A stretch of 64,000 nt of DNA from CAYNVS01 sp964400725 (GCA_964400725.1 CAYNVS010000012.1:18880-82879); one strand, 5' to 3'. Positions 25,606 through 34,335 are shown, numbered from the stretch's first letter. Notes: generated by a model not told the origin, from the sequence alone. Translations and numbers: made by a program.

Positions 25606-26555
25606 GTCAGCGCCTCCGCGTCAATATTGCCGCCGGTAACGAGATAAAGCAGCGCCATACGCACCGCAATTCCGTTCGTAACTTGGTCGAGAATAACCGA
25701 ACTTGGACCGTCGGCAAGCTCGTGGTCTATCTCGACGCCGCGGTTCATCGGCCCCGGGTGCATGAGTATATAGTCTTTCTTGGCGCACTTTATAACGTCT
25801 TTGTTGATTCCGAAGAACTGCCAATATTCCTGATTGCTCGGGAAGAGGTTCTTCTCCATGCGCTCAAGCTGTATGCGCAGCCCCATCACGACGTCGGCGT
25901 CTTTAATGGCGTCCTTGGGGTTCGACTGGACTTTTACGCCGAGCCGCTCGATGTCTTTGGGTATCATCGTGCGCGGCCCGCAGACGTGAACCTCGGCGCC
26001 CATTTTCGTAAGTCCGAAGATGTTGGAATGAGCCACTCGCGAGTGCGTTATGTCGCCCAAAATGGCCACTTTCAGCCCCTTGATGCGCCCCTTCCGCTCT
26101 TTCATCGTGAACATGTCGAGCAAAGCCTGAGAGGGATGCTCGTGCCAACCGTCGCCGCCGTTGATAACGCGCATGTCGGTGTTGGCCGCCACAAAGTGCG
26201 GCGCGCCGCTGGACTTGTGCCGCATGACTATTACGGACGGCCCGAGAGCCTGAAGGTTCAGGCAGGTGTCGCGCAGAGTCTCCCCTTTGGTGAGGCTGCT
26301 GGTCGCGGCCGTAAAGTTCATCATGTCGGAGCTTAAACGTTTGGCCGCCGCTTCGAACGACAGCCTCGTCCTCGTGCTCGGCTCAAAGAACGCGAGACAG
26401 ATCATAATGTTGCGCAGAGCGGGAACCTTTTTAATGACGGGCGGAGGGCCGAACAGTTGTTTGAACCTCGCCGCGACTTCGAGAATAGTCTCGATGTCCC
26501 TGTCGCTCATCATATCAAGCCCAAGAATGTGCTTGTGTCTGAATTGAAGCGGCAT
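25602..26555 (-). CDS. pyrB: Aspartate carbamoyltransferase catalytic chain
   Basis: A 317-residue enzyme condensing carbamoyl phosphate and aspartate, the committed step of UMP synthesis. The carbamoyl-phosphate motif S60-T-R-T-R64 and the HPSQALLD segment near 140 are intact, as are KGETLRDT and the MHPGPMNRG segment. Its 3' end overlaps pyrC' by 4 nt, fitting a fixed PyrB-PyrC' complex. The upstream neighbour is an HNH gene that interrupts the usual pyrR-pyrB linkage. Confidence 0.96.
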   Translation of the reverse strand: MPLQFRHKHILGLDMMSDRDIETILEVAARFKQLFGPPPVIKKVPALRNIMICLAFFEPSTRTRLSFEAAAKRLSSDMMNFTAATSSLTKGETLRDTCLNLQALGPSVIVMRHKSSGAPHFVAANTDMRVINGGDGWHEHPSQALLDMFTMKERKGRIKGLKVAILGDITHSRVAHSNIFGLTKMGAEVHVCGPRTMIPKDIERLGVKVQSNPKDAIKDADVVMGLRIQLERMEKNLFPSNQEYWQFFGINKDVIKCAKKDYILMHPGPMNRGVEIDHELADGPSSVILDQVTNGIAVRMALLYLVTGGNIDAEALT

Positions 26556-26587
26556 TATAATATATTCCTTTCGTTTCTAAGGTTAAA

Positions 26588-27811
26588 TCAACGGTTTTTG
26601 CCGTAAATATTTTCCATGTAGTAGTCTATAAACTCTTTTTTCAAGATGTGCCCTTTTTGAACATTTCCTTCTATAATTTCATTATTTATCTCTATGTTAA
26701 AATATTCCAAATATATTTCTGTCGTTTTAAATTCTTCTGGAATTTCGTCTACAATAAATTTGGGAATGCCTAAGTCAAACATTGCGTGGTGGTTAGGACA
26801 TAACACGATCATGTTGGATTCGTCATCAGAGCCGTTATGGGTTCCTCCTAGAGGTTTAATATGATGAACCTCTGAGTAAAAAGTACCATCATTCTTTTTT
26901 ATTTGGAGACCGCAGACTTGGCATTTATCTTTGTAAAGCTTCTTTAGTTTGAGCGTTTTTGGCGTATCTCTTATAATTCGGGTTACGACGGATGTCCTTT
27001 TTTCGGTCGGTTTTATCTGAAAGTCAGAGTCATTTATGGTCAAATTTTCTTCTTCTTCAATGGCGAATGTCTGGAAATTTTTACCGGAAACTTTTACAAG
27101 AATGTCATCCCATGAAAGCGGCGGTTTGTTTACGACTGAAATATATCCGCTTATTGGTTTTTTATCGCCAGATAGAAAAAAGTTAAACAGATGAACGTCC
27201 ATTAAATCTCTTGGCTTAAGCCCGCGTTCTCTCCATTCGTTGAAAAGGCGGGAGTAAAATTCTCGGGCTGTAACTAGTCTTTCTATTCCCTTTTCTTTTA
27301 TTCCCAGCAAACTTCGCTCCGCCGGTTGATAGTAGCGCGCTCGAACAAACGCATAGTCATTCGGCTTTGCGACGGCGACGAGATAATTTATTAAAAGTAA
27401 GTCAAAGCCTTGTTTTTTTCCGATTTTACCGTGCGTATTAAAAAAATTTGTCAAGCGCGTTTCATACTCGTCTAACGGGCCATGAATTAGATAGATTAAA
27501 TCATCTTTGACGTTGGGATTATTTTCCAAATATTTTTTCGCGTCGTCTTTATAAAACCAATCAACCAAATTACCATGACGCGCGTCGGAATTAATGGCCT
27601 CTAATACCGCTTTAATTGGATCTTTCTGTATGTTGGTCAGTAAGAGGGCCTGTTTAACGGCGGGTATTATCTTATTGTGATATGCTCCGGCCAACCCATT
27701 AGGTTCGAATGCGCCTTTTTGAATTAATGGTTGTAACGATTCGGCTGCATAGTCCAACGCTTCGGCGCAATATTTGTTATCCCTCAGCAATTTTTCTACG
27801 TTGGCGCTCAT
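26588..27811 (-). CDS. HNH endonuclease-domain protein within the pyr train
   Basis: A 407-residue protein of unknown function with a C-terminal HNH domain: C297-x2-C300, SEVHHIKPLGG at 313-322 and LCPNHH at 337-342, with a SNMIVLC core. The N-terminal 290 residues are mostly helical and not recognised; they could be a target-recognition or sensor domain. The gene is visibly AT-richer than pyrR and pyrB. It lies 10 bp after pyrR and 32 bp before pyrB, so it looks like an acquired insert carried by the operon promoter. A restriction or defence nuclease is the leading guess. Confidence 0.85.
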   Translation of the reverse strand: MSANVEKLLRDNKYCAEALDYAAESLQPLIQKGAFEPNGLAGAYHNKIIPAVKQALLLTNIQKDPIKAVLEAINSDARHGNLVDWFYKDDAKKYLENNPNVKDDLIYLIHGPLDEYETRLTNFFNTHGKIGKKQGFDLLLINYLVAVAKPNDYAFVRARYYQPAERSLLGIKEKGIERLVTAREFYSRLFNEWRERGLKPRDLMDVHLFNFFLSGDKKPISGYISVVNKPPLSWDDILVKVSGKNFQTFAIEEEENLTINDSDFQIKPTEKRTSVVTRIIRDTPKTLKLKKLYKDKCQVCGLQIKKNDGTFYSEVHHIKPLGGTHNGSDDESNMIVLCPNHHAMFDLGIPKFIVDEIPEEFKTTEIYLEYFNIEINNEIIEGNVQKGHILKKEFIDYYMENIYGKNR

Positions 27812-27821
27812 AATCGTTTTT

Positions 27822-28466
27822 TCAGTCCTTTGTCGTCCGCTTTACTGGCGCGGCTTTTTTTTCCGATTTTTTAGTCGTTTTCTTTTCGCGTTTCGCGGGT
27901 TCGGCGGCCGGTTTTTTAGGTTTGTCGCGCAAAATCACGCGGTCGTCCTCGAACCCTTTTTCCTTCAATTCCACGTCCACCGTTTCGTCGCTTCCGGTCT
28001 TGAGAATCGCTCCGACGAAATCCGCTTGAATGGGGAGTTCGCGCAGTCCTCTGTCAACCAGCACCGCGAGGAAGACTCGCTTGGGGCGGCCGTAGTCCAT
28101 TATTTGGTCAAGCGCCGCGCGCACAGTGCGTCCGGTGTAAAGCACGTCGTCCACCAGCAGAATATTCTTGCCGTTGATGTCGAAGTTTATTTCCGTTACG
28201 CCGACTTCGGGCGAGGAGAGGCTGCGGAAAGCGTCGTCCCGATACAACGCAATGTCTATCGTGCCGATGGGAAGAAGCTTATCTTCAAGCCGCTTTATAA
28301 TTTTTTGCAGCCTTTTTGCGATTAACGCGCCGCCGGTGTGGATGCCGACAATAACCAGATTCTCGCTTCCCTGATTGGCTTCTATCACTTCGGAGGCGAG
28401 CCTCGAAAGCGTGCGCTTCATGTCGGTCGAACTCATCAAAACCCTTTTAATGTCGTCCTGCGCCAC
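27822..28466 (-). CDS. pyrR: PyrR: uracil phosphoribosyltransferase / pyr regulator
   Basis: A 214-residue protein with GTG start 28466 and AAGGAG 7 nt upstream. The phosphoribosyltransferase core has the PRPP loop ILLVDDVLYTGRTV and the PyrR-typical VDRGLRELPIQADFVG. PyrR proteins are usually about 180 residues; this one carries an extra Lys/Ala/Pro-rich basic tail (about 180-214) that might bind RNA. PyrR attenuates pyr operons in response to UMP and can have UPRTase activity. It heads the pyr train. Confidence 0.93.
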   Translation of the reverse strand: MAQDDIKRVLMSSTDMKRTLSRLASEVIEANQGSENLVIVGIHTGGALIAKRLQKIIKRLEDKLLPIGTIDIALYRDDAFRSLSSPEVGVTEINFDINGKNILLVDDVLYTGRTVRAALDQIMDYGRPKRVFLAVLVDRGLRELPIQADFVGAILKTGSDETVDVELKEKGFEDDRVILRDKPKKPAAEPAKREKKTTKKSEKKAAPVKRTTKD

Positions 28467-28554
28467 TGCTTGTCTCCTTGTTTGAAGGGGCGGACGTCGA
28501 TCCGCGCCGCGTTATGAAGTTAAAAGTCAATATTAGGTAATTTTTATTACTTCG

Positions 28555-28592
28555 CCCCGGCCCCTCTCTCATCGGACGGGGAGGAGCCGGGG
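28555..28592. promoter_or_regulatory. Long GC-rich hairpin between the M29 peptidase gene and pyrR
   Basis: A stem of about 14 bp with one mismatch (28555-28568 with 28579-28592, outer arms CCCCGGC/GCCGGGG). In minus-strand RNA the 3' arm contains GAGAGG, and UCC lies in the loop, recalling the UCC-N-GNGAGG core bound by PyrR, but spaced differently. It could be the terminator of the M29 peptidase gene or a pyrR leader structure. There is no strong T tract. Confidence 0.4.
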
Positions 28593-28607
28593 TTAATTAA
28601 ATCGAGT

Positions 28608-29717
28608 TTACGGATTCAACGCCTTGAGCTCGTCCAATACGAACATTCCGTCCTTGCGAATCAAAACGTCGTCGAACCATATTTCGCCGCCGCCGTGCTC
28701 CGCGAATTGGCGGCAAACCATGTCCCAGTGAACCTGCGATTTATTGTCGTTCGGAGCTTCGTCGTAGCTGGCGCCGGGCGTGAAATGGAAGCTGCCGGCA
28801 ATCTTTTCGTCGAAGAGGATGTCTAGCATCGGCTCGCGGATAATCGGGTTGCAGCCCAGAGCGAACTCGCCGACGTAGCGGGCTCCGTCGTCCCGGTCGA
28901 GTATGTCGTTGAGGCGTTTCGGGTCGCCCACGGCGCAGGTCGCTTCGACTATTTTGCCGTCCTTAAAGACGAGTCTTACGCCGTCGTAAACGTTCCCTTC
29001 GTAAAGCGTCGGGGTGTTGTATTGCAGCGTTCCTTGAACGCTGTGTTTGACCGGCGCGGTGAAGACTTCGCCGTCGGGAATGTTCAGCTTGCCGTCGCAT
29101 TTAATCGCCGGGATGTTTTTAATGGAGAAGCGCAAATCGGTTCCCGGCCCCTTGATATGCACTTTATCCGTCCTGTTCATCAGCGCGACGAGCGGGTCCA
29201 TCGCCTTGCTCATCTTTTCGTAATCGACTATGCAGGCTTTAAAATAAAATTCCTCGAACGCCTCGTTGGACATTTTGGCGGCTTGCGCGAAGCTGGGGTT
29301 CGGGTAGCGCAGCACTACCCAGCGCGTTTTTGGAACGCGCACTTCGAAGTGAACTTTATTAAGTATCGTGGAGCTGAAAATTTTCATAGAGGCGGGGGGA
29401 ACGTCGCTGTTTTCAAGCGCGTTCTCGCTGCCGCGCACGCCGATGTAGCACTGCATTTTTTCCATCAGCGCGCGATCGACCGCCGCGAGCGTCTCGTACT
29501 GCTCCTGCTTGGCTCCTAGTAGAAGCTGGCGAACGACGCCTTCGTCGTTGATGCGGACAAAAGGATTTCCTCCAGCCTTATAAACTTTCTCCACGAGTTT
29601 TTTAACGAGAGGAATCGTGCGGAAACCCGTCGCTTCGATGAGAACGTTTTCGTTGTTTTTAACAGCGCAGGAGTAATCGACCAGCAGGTCGGCCAGTCTC
29701 TCGACGTGAATGTCCAT
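28608..29717 (-). CDS. Aminopeptidase, peptidase family M29
   Basis: A 369-residue metallo-aminopeptidase (AmpS/aminopeptidase T family). The conserved C-terminal metal-binding half is intact: GEFALGCNP, LFDEKIAGSFHFTPGASY and HWDMV. It removes N-terminal residues from peptides in the cytosol. GGAGG precedes ATG 29717, and a TTGATT/TATCAT promoter lies upstream. It precedes pyrR but is separated from it by a hairpin-containing 141-bp gap. Confidence 0.92.
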   Translation of the reverse strand: MDIHVERLADLLVDYSCAVKNNENVLIEATGFRTIPLVKKLVEKVYKAGGNPFVRINDEGVVRQLLLGAKQEQYETLAAVDRALMEKMQCYIGVRGSENALENSDVPPASMKIFSSTILNKVHFEVRVPKTRWVVLRYPNPSFAQAAKMSNEAFEEFYFKACIVDYEKMSKAMDPLVALMNRTDKVHIKGPGTDLRFSIKNIPAIKCDGKLNIPDGEVFTAPVKHSVQGTLQYNTPTLYEGNVYDGVRLVFKDGKIVEATCAVGDPKRLNDILDRDDGARYVGEFALGCNPIIREPMLDILFDEKIAGSFHFTPGASYDEAPNDNKSQVHWDMVCRQFAEHGGGEIWFDDVLIRKDGMFVLDELKALNP

Positions 29718-29782
29718 AAAAACCTCCTTAATTTATCGTTAGTAATGCCTCGTATTAACCATTAATAACCGTATTTGCGCAA

Positions 29783-29811
29783 ATGATAGAATATCGCAAA
29801 TAAAAAATCAA
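29783..29811 (-). promoter_or_regulatory. Putative promoter of the M29 aminopeptidase
   Basis: On the minus strand TTGATT (29811-29806), a 17-bp spacer and TATCAT (29788-29783) lie about 65 bp upstream of ATG 29717. Confidence 0.5.
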
Positions 29812-29877
29812 CGAATAGTTTAACCCGCCGTTTCGTTGCGAGATGTCGCCGGTTTTGCTGGAAAAACCGCCGAGGAC

Positions 29878-29931
29878 GCGGAGATTTTAAAAATTAATTC
29901 CGCCGTTTTATTCTTAATAAACCCGCAGGGC
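29878..29931. repeat. Dispersed intergenic repeat, copy 1
   Basis: About 54 bp nearly matches 61299-61353. The first 25 bases are identical and the rest differs at scattered positions and small indels. It lies in the 423-bp divergent gap 29718-30140, which holds no convincing gene but has a GC-rich, possibly structured segment after the repeat. Confidence 0.65.
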
Positions 29932-30061
29932 GCATGCGAAAATCAGCGAGGTCGGCGCAACCGGCGAAACCGGAAACAGGTTGGCTGCGAACGCAAGACC
30001 GCCGCCGTCCGCGCGAAATAATTTTTTAATTGGAAACGCCTTCGCGCCGCGCCGATTGTGA

Positions 30062-30088
30062 TTGACACGCTCGTTTGAGGATTTAGTA
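30062..30088 (+). promoter_or_regulatory. Promoter of the nitroreductase/flavoprotein pair
   Basis: TTGACA at 30062-30067 is an exact -35. TAGTAT follows after about 16 bp, and an AAAGGAG site precedes ATG 30141. Confidence 0.55.
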
Positions 30089-30140
30089 TTAATCTCGTCT
30101 TTTAAATTTAAACCCGGAAATTATAAAAGGAGAACGACGC

Positions 30141-30707
30141 ATGGACGTTAAAGAGACGATTGAAAAAAGAAGGGCTTACAGATCGCTTGCGCCCGCGGAG
30201 ATTACCGAAGAACTGCTTGCCGACCTTGTCGGCTGCGCCTCGCTTGCGCCTTCGTGCATGAACAAACAGCCGTGGCGTTTCGTTGCGGCGTGCGACGAAG
30301 CGACTCTTGCGCCGCTGCTGGCGGCTTTGCCCGAAGGAAACGCTTGGGCTAAAAAGGCGTCGGCGGTTATCGTCGTCTGCTCAAAAAAGGAATTCGACTG
30401 CGTAATGTCTGGGCGCGAATATTACATGTTCGATACGGGAATGGCGACTGCGTTTTTAATTTTGCGAGCGGTCGAATTGGGGTTTGTCGCGCACCCGATA
30501 GCCGGGTACGACTACAACGCGGTCAAAGCGGCGATAGGCGCGCCGGACGACGTTTCGGCGATTACATTAATTATTATTGGAAAAAAGTCAGACGATCTGG
30601 ACTCCTCTCTTTCGGCGAAGCAGATTGAAGGGGAGACTGCCAGACCGCCTCGTATGCCTTTGGAAAATATTTTATTTAGAGGCAAATACGCCGAATCGAA
30701 GGAGTAA
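30141..30707 (+). CDS. Nitroreductase-family FMN protein
   Basis: A 188-residue protein with the N-terminal signature EKRRAYRSL and the SLAPSCMNKQPWRFV flavin-binding segment typical of NAD(P)H nitroreductases. It reduces nitro compounds, quinones or similar substrates with FMN; the physiological substrate is unknown. It is followed after 6 bp by the flavoprotein gene, so the two form an operon and may share a redox role. Confidence 0.9.
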   Translation: MDVKETIEKRRAYRSLAPAEITEELLADLVGCASLAPSCMNKQPWRFVAACDEATLAPLLAALPEGNAWAKKASAVIVVCSKKEFDCVMSGREYYMFDTGMATAFLILRAVELGFVAHPIAGYDYNAVKAAIGAPDDVSAITLIIIGKKSDDLDSSLSAKQIEGETARPPRMPLENILFRGKYAESKE

Positions 30708-30713
30708 CGAGTC

Positions 30714-32126
30714 GTGAATTCTCATAAATCATACGACGTCGCGATTGTTGGCAGCGGCCCGTCGGGACAGACGGCGGCGATAGAGCTGGCCTCCGCGGGA
30801 CGGAGCGTCGCGATTATCGAGCGGGCGGGCTTTTTCGGCGGCTCCAGCCTGCACGTAGGAACGATTCCGAGCAAAACCCTGCGCGAGGCCGTTATTTCTC
30901 TTTCGGGTTACAGGCTCCATCCGGCTCACCGAGCCATGCTCGGCGCGTCGCCGGCGGAAATAACTTACGAAAAACTCAAATCAACCGTAGATTGGGCGAT
31001 ACGAGACGAAACGCGGTTCTTATCTAATCGCATGGAACGAGCGGGCGTCGATTTGTATTTCGGCGTCGCTTCGTTCAAAAACGAGCGGGAGATCTCCGTT
31101 GCGGGCGATGACGAAAAGAGCGTTTATGCCGAAAAAATAATCATAGCTTCCGGCTCCAAGGCCGCGCGTCCGGGCGGCATTCCTTTTAACGGGCGAACGA
31201 TAATCGACTCTGACGAAATTTTGGCCGATCCGGCTAAAGCGTTCGTTCCCCGCGATATGATAATTCTGGGCGGCGGCGTGATAGCTATGGAATACGCCAC
31301 GATATTCGCTTTGCTCGGAGTTAAAGTTTACGTTTTGAGCCGATCCGCTTCGGTTCTTTCATTCGTGGACGGCGACCTGCTTCAAGTCGTATTGGATTCC
31401 GCGAAAGAGATGGGCGCGGAGATACGCGGCGGCGCGAGGCTTGACGGCGTAGTCGAACGCGGGGACGGAAGAGTAGAAGCGTCTGTGGCGGGCGGAGAAA
31501 CGATTGCGGCGGACATGTTCGTCGCGGCGGCCGGGAGGGTAGGGAACGCCGCGGATTTGAAAATCGAAAACGCCGGTCTTTCGATGAACGAGCGCGGCTT
31601 GATTGAAACCGACGCCGGTTACGAAACGGGCGTTCCGGGAATTTACGCCGTCGGGGACGTAATAGGCTATCCAAGCCTCGCCGCGTCCAGCAAACAGCAA
31701 GGCAGAGAGCTTGCGCGCCGCATTCTGGGTTTGCCTGTAAAGCCGTACGATTTTGCGCTTTTGCCCGCCGGAATTTACGCGATACCGGAAATATCCTACG
31801 TTGGTAAAAGCGAAGCCGAGCTTATCGAAACTAAAATAGATTACATAAAAGGAGAGGCGCATTACGAAGAAATAGCTAAAAACTTGGTTACCGGCGGACG
31901 CCGAGGGCTTATCAAACTGCTTTTCGACGCGGGCGATAGAAGGCTTTTAGGCGCGGGCGCGGCTGGCGAACCGGCGTCGGAGATAATTCACGCGGCGCAG
32001 GCGGTTATCGCCGCGGGCGGAACCGTGGATTACTTCGAGGAAACCGTTTTCAATTACCCGACTTTTTCGGAAGGGCTCAAGATTGCGGCCTTGGACGCCG
32101 CGAGAAAAATGAAACGCAGCGCCTAA
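30714..32126 (+). CDS. Pyridine nucleotide-disulfide oxidoreductase fold protein, Sth-like
   Basis: A 470-residue flavoprotein with GTG start and GGAG upstream. It has the N-terminal FAD dinucleotide motif (GSGPSGQTAA), a second Rossmann motif (GGGVIAMEYA), the GDV segment near 315 (YAVGDVIG) and a C-terminal dimerisation domain. The redox disulfide of lipoamide dehydrogenase-type enzymes is absent: GGxCxxxxC reads GGSSLHVGT with Ser45 and Thr50. Soluble transhydrogenase SthA also lacks the second Cys. It probably transfers hydride between NAD(H) and NADP(H), or to its nitroreductase neighbour. Confidence 0.88.
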   Translation: MNSHKSYDVAIVGSGPSGQTAAIELASAGRSVAIIERAGFFGGSSLHVGTIPSKTLREAVISLSGYRLHPAHRAMLGASPAEITYEKLKSTVDWAIRDETRFLSNRMERAGVDLYFGVASFKNEREISVAGDDEKSVYAEKIIIASGSKAARPGGIPFNGRTIIDSDEILADPAKAFVPRDMIILGGGVIAMEYATIFALLGVKVYVLSRSASVLSFVDGDLLQVVLDSAKEMGAEIRGGARLDGVVERGDGRVEASVAGGETIAADMFVAAAGRVGNAADLKIENAGLSMNERGLIETDAGYETGVPGIYAVGDVIGYPSLAASSKQQGRELARRILGLPVKPYDFALLPAGIYAIPEISYVGKSEAELIETKIDYIKGEAHYEEIAKNLVTGGRRGLIKLLFDAGDRRLLGAGAAGEPASEIIHAAQAVIAAGGTVDYFEETVFNYPTFSEGLKIAALDAARKMKRSA

Positions 32127-32197
32127 GCGTTTTAAGCCGCCAGACTTACGGTTAATATTTTTAATGAACAAGAATTATTTATTTTAAATATCTATAC

Positions 32198-32226
32198 TTG
32201 ACTTTTGCCGAAACCTTTGTTATTAA
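32198..32226 (+). promoter_or_regulatory. Promoter of Tol module 1
   Basis: TTGACT (32198-32203), a 17-bp spacer and TATTAA (32221-32226) are followed by a leader of about 150 bases before the TolQ-like ATG at 32385. Confidence 0.6.
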
Positions 32227-32384
32227 ACTTCATAATTGAAACATACTATAAATAGTAAAATGGTTAGAAAGTAAGAATTTTTGTTTTAAGAACTACGGAA
32301 ACTTTCCGCGGCGGATGCGTCGCTAGGTTTCGCATGTTTTTTGAATGAGCGTAAGGTCAACTTTTTTGGAAGAAGGGAAGAAAC

Positions 32385-33038
32385 ATGAACGATTTTAGTA
32401 AACTGCTGGAAACTGCTGGAATTCCGATGTATCTTAACGTAATAGTCTTTATCGTGGTTATCGCGGTAATCGTCGAAAGGACTATTTTTTACGTCATGCA
32501 CGGAAGAATGAACATCGAGAAGTTCACTTCTCACCTCATCAAGCTGATGGAAAACAACCAGCTTGAACAGGCGATTAAATATTCCACCATCGACCACGCG
32601 GTCTGCAAAGTGTTTAACGCGGGCGTAAAGCGCGCCGACAACAATCCGATGGAAATCTCGATGGCCATGAACGCCGAGCAGATGAGAGTTACCACCCAGC
32701 TGGAAAAGCGCATTTCGTCGTTGTGGGCGCTCGCCAACATCGCTACCCTTCTCGGACTAATCGGAACCGTCTTCGGTCTTATCACGTCTTTCGGCTCTAT
32801 GCGCGACATCCCGCCCGAAAAGAAAACCGAAATTCTTTCGGCCGGTATTTCGGAAGCCTTGTGGAACACCGCCATCGGTCTTACCATCGCCGTTATCTGC
32901 ATGACCGGACACTTCTTCCTTTCCACGGCCAGCAAAAAGCTCGTCGCCGAATTGGAGCACAGCTCGGTCAACCTTGAAAACTTCCTCATTCTCCGTTCCA
33001 AAAAACTCAGGGAAGAAAAGGAAGTGGCCGGCCGTTAA
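32385..33038 (+). CDS. TolQ/ExbB/MotA-family proton channel protein (module 1)
   Basis: A 217-residue inner-membrane protein. TM1 is at about residues 15-35, and TM2/TM3 at about 110-135 and 155-180 with the family segment ANIATLLGLIGTVFGLITSF. With TolR/ExbD partners it forms a proton-driven motor that powers outer-membrane or motility machines. AAGGGAAG precedes the ATG. The next two genes encode TolR-like partners, so this is a Q-R-R module like AglR-AglQ-AglS of Myxococcus; orthology is inference. Confidence 0.92.
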   Translation: MNDFSKLLETAGIPMYLNVIVFIVVIAVIVERTIFYVMHGRMNIEKFTSHLIKLMENNQLEQAIKYSTIDHAVCKVFNAGVKRADNNPMEISMAMNAEQMRVTTQLEKRISSLWALANIATLLGLIGTVFGLITSFGSMRDIPPEKKTEILSAGISEALWNTAIGLTIAVICMTGHFFLSTASKKLVAELEHSSVNLENFLILRSKKLREEKEVAGR

Positions 33039-33086
33039 TCCGGATTTCGCTTAACAGAACTTCAGACGAAACGGCGGTAATATATA

Positions 33087-33665
33087 ATGAAAGACCCTAA
33101 CGTAAAACCGCAGAACAGCGAGATGTCGGACGCGGACCTTGCCGCCGTAACGGCGTGGCGCGCCAAAAGGAAGATTCCGGTTTTCGAGGCGATGGAGGAA
33201 ATCAACCTCGTTCCTTACCTCGACATCGTAACCAACCTCATTCTCTTCCTTATGATTAGCGTAATGTACATTCTGCCGCTTGGCGTCATCAGCATCGTTC
33301 CGCCAGTCAATAAAAACGACGGCGGAGCCGCGGCGCAACAGGATCAAAAGAAGGAAGAGAAAAATCTTCTGCTCATTCTCAGCGTTACCCGCGACGGGTT
33401 CATCTTTATCGGGAACCTTGAAATTACGGGCGAACGCGAAGTGCCTAAGAAGAACGGTCAGTACGATTTTGAGAAACTTGCGCAGGTTGCGGCCAACATA
33501 AAAACGCAGTATCCCGATAACCGCACGGTTTTCCTTACGGCTGAACCCGACATCCGTTACGAAATGCTTATTAATGTAATGGACAACGTGCGCAATAAGG
33601 CGGACGGAAGCGCGGAGCTGTTCGACAACGTGCAGTTATCCACGGGCGTGTATCTGGACTATTAG
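33087..33665 (+). CDS. TolR/ExbD-family protein, first of module 1
   Basis: A 192-residue protein with a cytoplasmic N-terminus of about 40 residues. The single TM segment carries the essential Asp (LVPYLDIVTNLILFLMIS). The periplasmic domain of about 130 residues includes a Lys/Gln/Glu linker. It is longer than classical ExbD (about 140). It is spaced 48 bp after the TolQ gene and 15 bp before the second TolR gene. It probably forms a heteromeric stator pair with its neighbour. Confidence 0.88.
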   Translation: MKDPNVKPQNSEMSDADLAAVTAWRAKRKIPVFEAMEEINLVPYLDIVTNLILFLMISVMYILPLGVISIVPPVNKNDGGAAAQQDQKKEEKNLLLILSVTRDGFIFIGNLEITGEREVPKKNGQYDFEKLAQVAANIKTQYPDNRTVFLTAEPDIRYEMLINVMDNVRNKADGSAELFDNVQLSTGVYLDY

Positions 33666-33680
33666 CCGCGGGAGATATAA

Positions 33681-34313
33681 ATGGCGGACTTAATAAAGAA
33701 ACAAAAGCGCGCGGACTACCAAGACGGCCCCGACATGGTCGAGGCTATGCGATTGTTGCGCCGCAGACAACAGAAACTAAACAAGGCCAAGCGCGAAGCG
33801 GACGAAATCACCTACCTGAACATCGTCGCCATGATGGACATGATGACCATTCTTCTGGTCTTCCTCCTTCAAAGCGTCTCCTTTTCCGCCGCTACGGTAA
33901 CTACGTCGAAAGACTTACAACTTCCAAAATCTACGGCGAACGATCCGTTGAAGGAATCGGTTAAGGTGTTCATTTCAAAGGTGAACATAATCGTCGAGGA
34001 CACTCCCGTCGCCGAAATTAAAGACGGCTTCATAGTTCCTCTCTTCGTGGATAAGGCGAATAAAAACCTTATTCCCAGTCTCAAAGAAGCTCTTGGCCGC
34101 GAGATTACCCGTTACGCGGAACTGGCTAGCGCTCTTAAAACCTTGGATGCCGGCGCGGACTTGACCATTATGGCCGATACCGAGACTACCTTCGACACGA
34201 TAATTAAAGTCTTTTCCACCGCTTCCCAATCAACATCCAGCGGAGAGGGAGGCAAGGAGAAATGCGGCTTTACCAAATACCGCCTTACGGTATTGAAGAA
34301 AAAACCGCAGTAA
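33681..34313 (+). CDS. TolR/ExbD-family protein, second of module 1
   Basis: A 210-residue protein with a long basic cytoplasmic N-terminus (about 45 residues), a TM segment with Asp (IVAMMDMMTILLVFLL) and a periplasmic domain. It is clearly divergent from the first TolR of the module, so the pair is old rather than a recent duplication. It ends the operon, with an intrinsic terminator 22 bp downstream. Confidence 0.87.
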   Translation: MADLIKKQKRADYQDGPDMVEAMRLLRRRQQKLNKAKREADEITYLNIVAMMDMMTILLVFLLQSVSFSAATVTTSKDLQLPKSTANDPLKESVKVFISKVNIIVEDTPVAEIKDGFIVPLFVDKANKNLIPSLKEALGREITRYAELASALKTLDAGADLTIMADTETTFDTIIKVFSTASQSTSSGEGGKEKCGFTKYRLTVLKKKPQ

Positions 34314-34335
34314 CATTAGTATCATTTTAAGAAGA

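Noticed and set aside
29836..30021. 61-codon frame in the 29718-30140 gap
   Set aside because: It crosses the dispersed repeat, has no ribosome-binding site and no sensible product.
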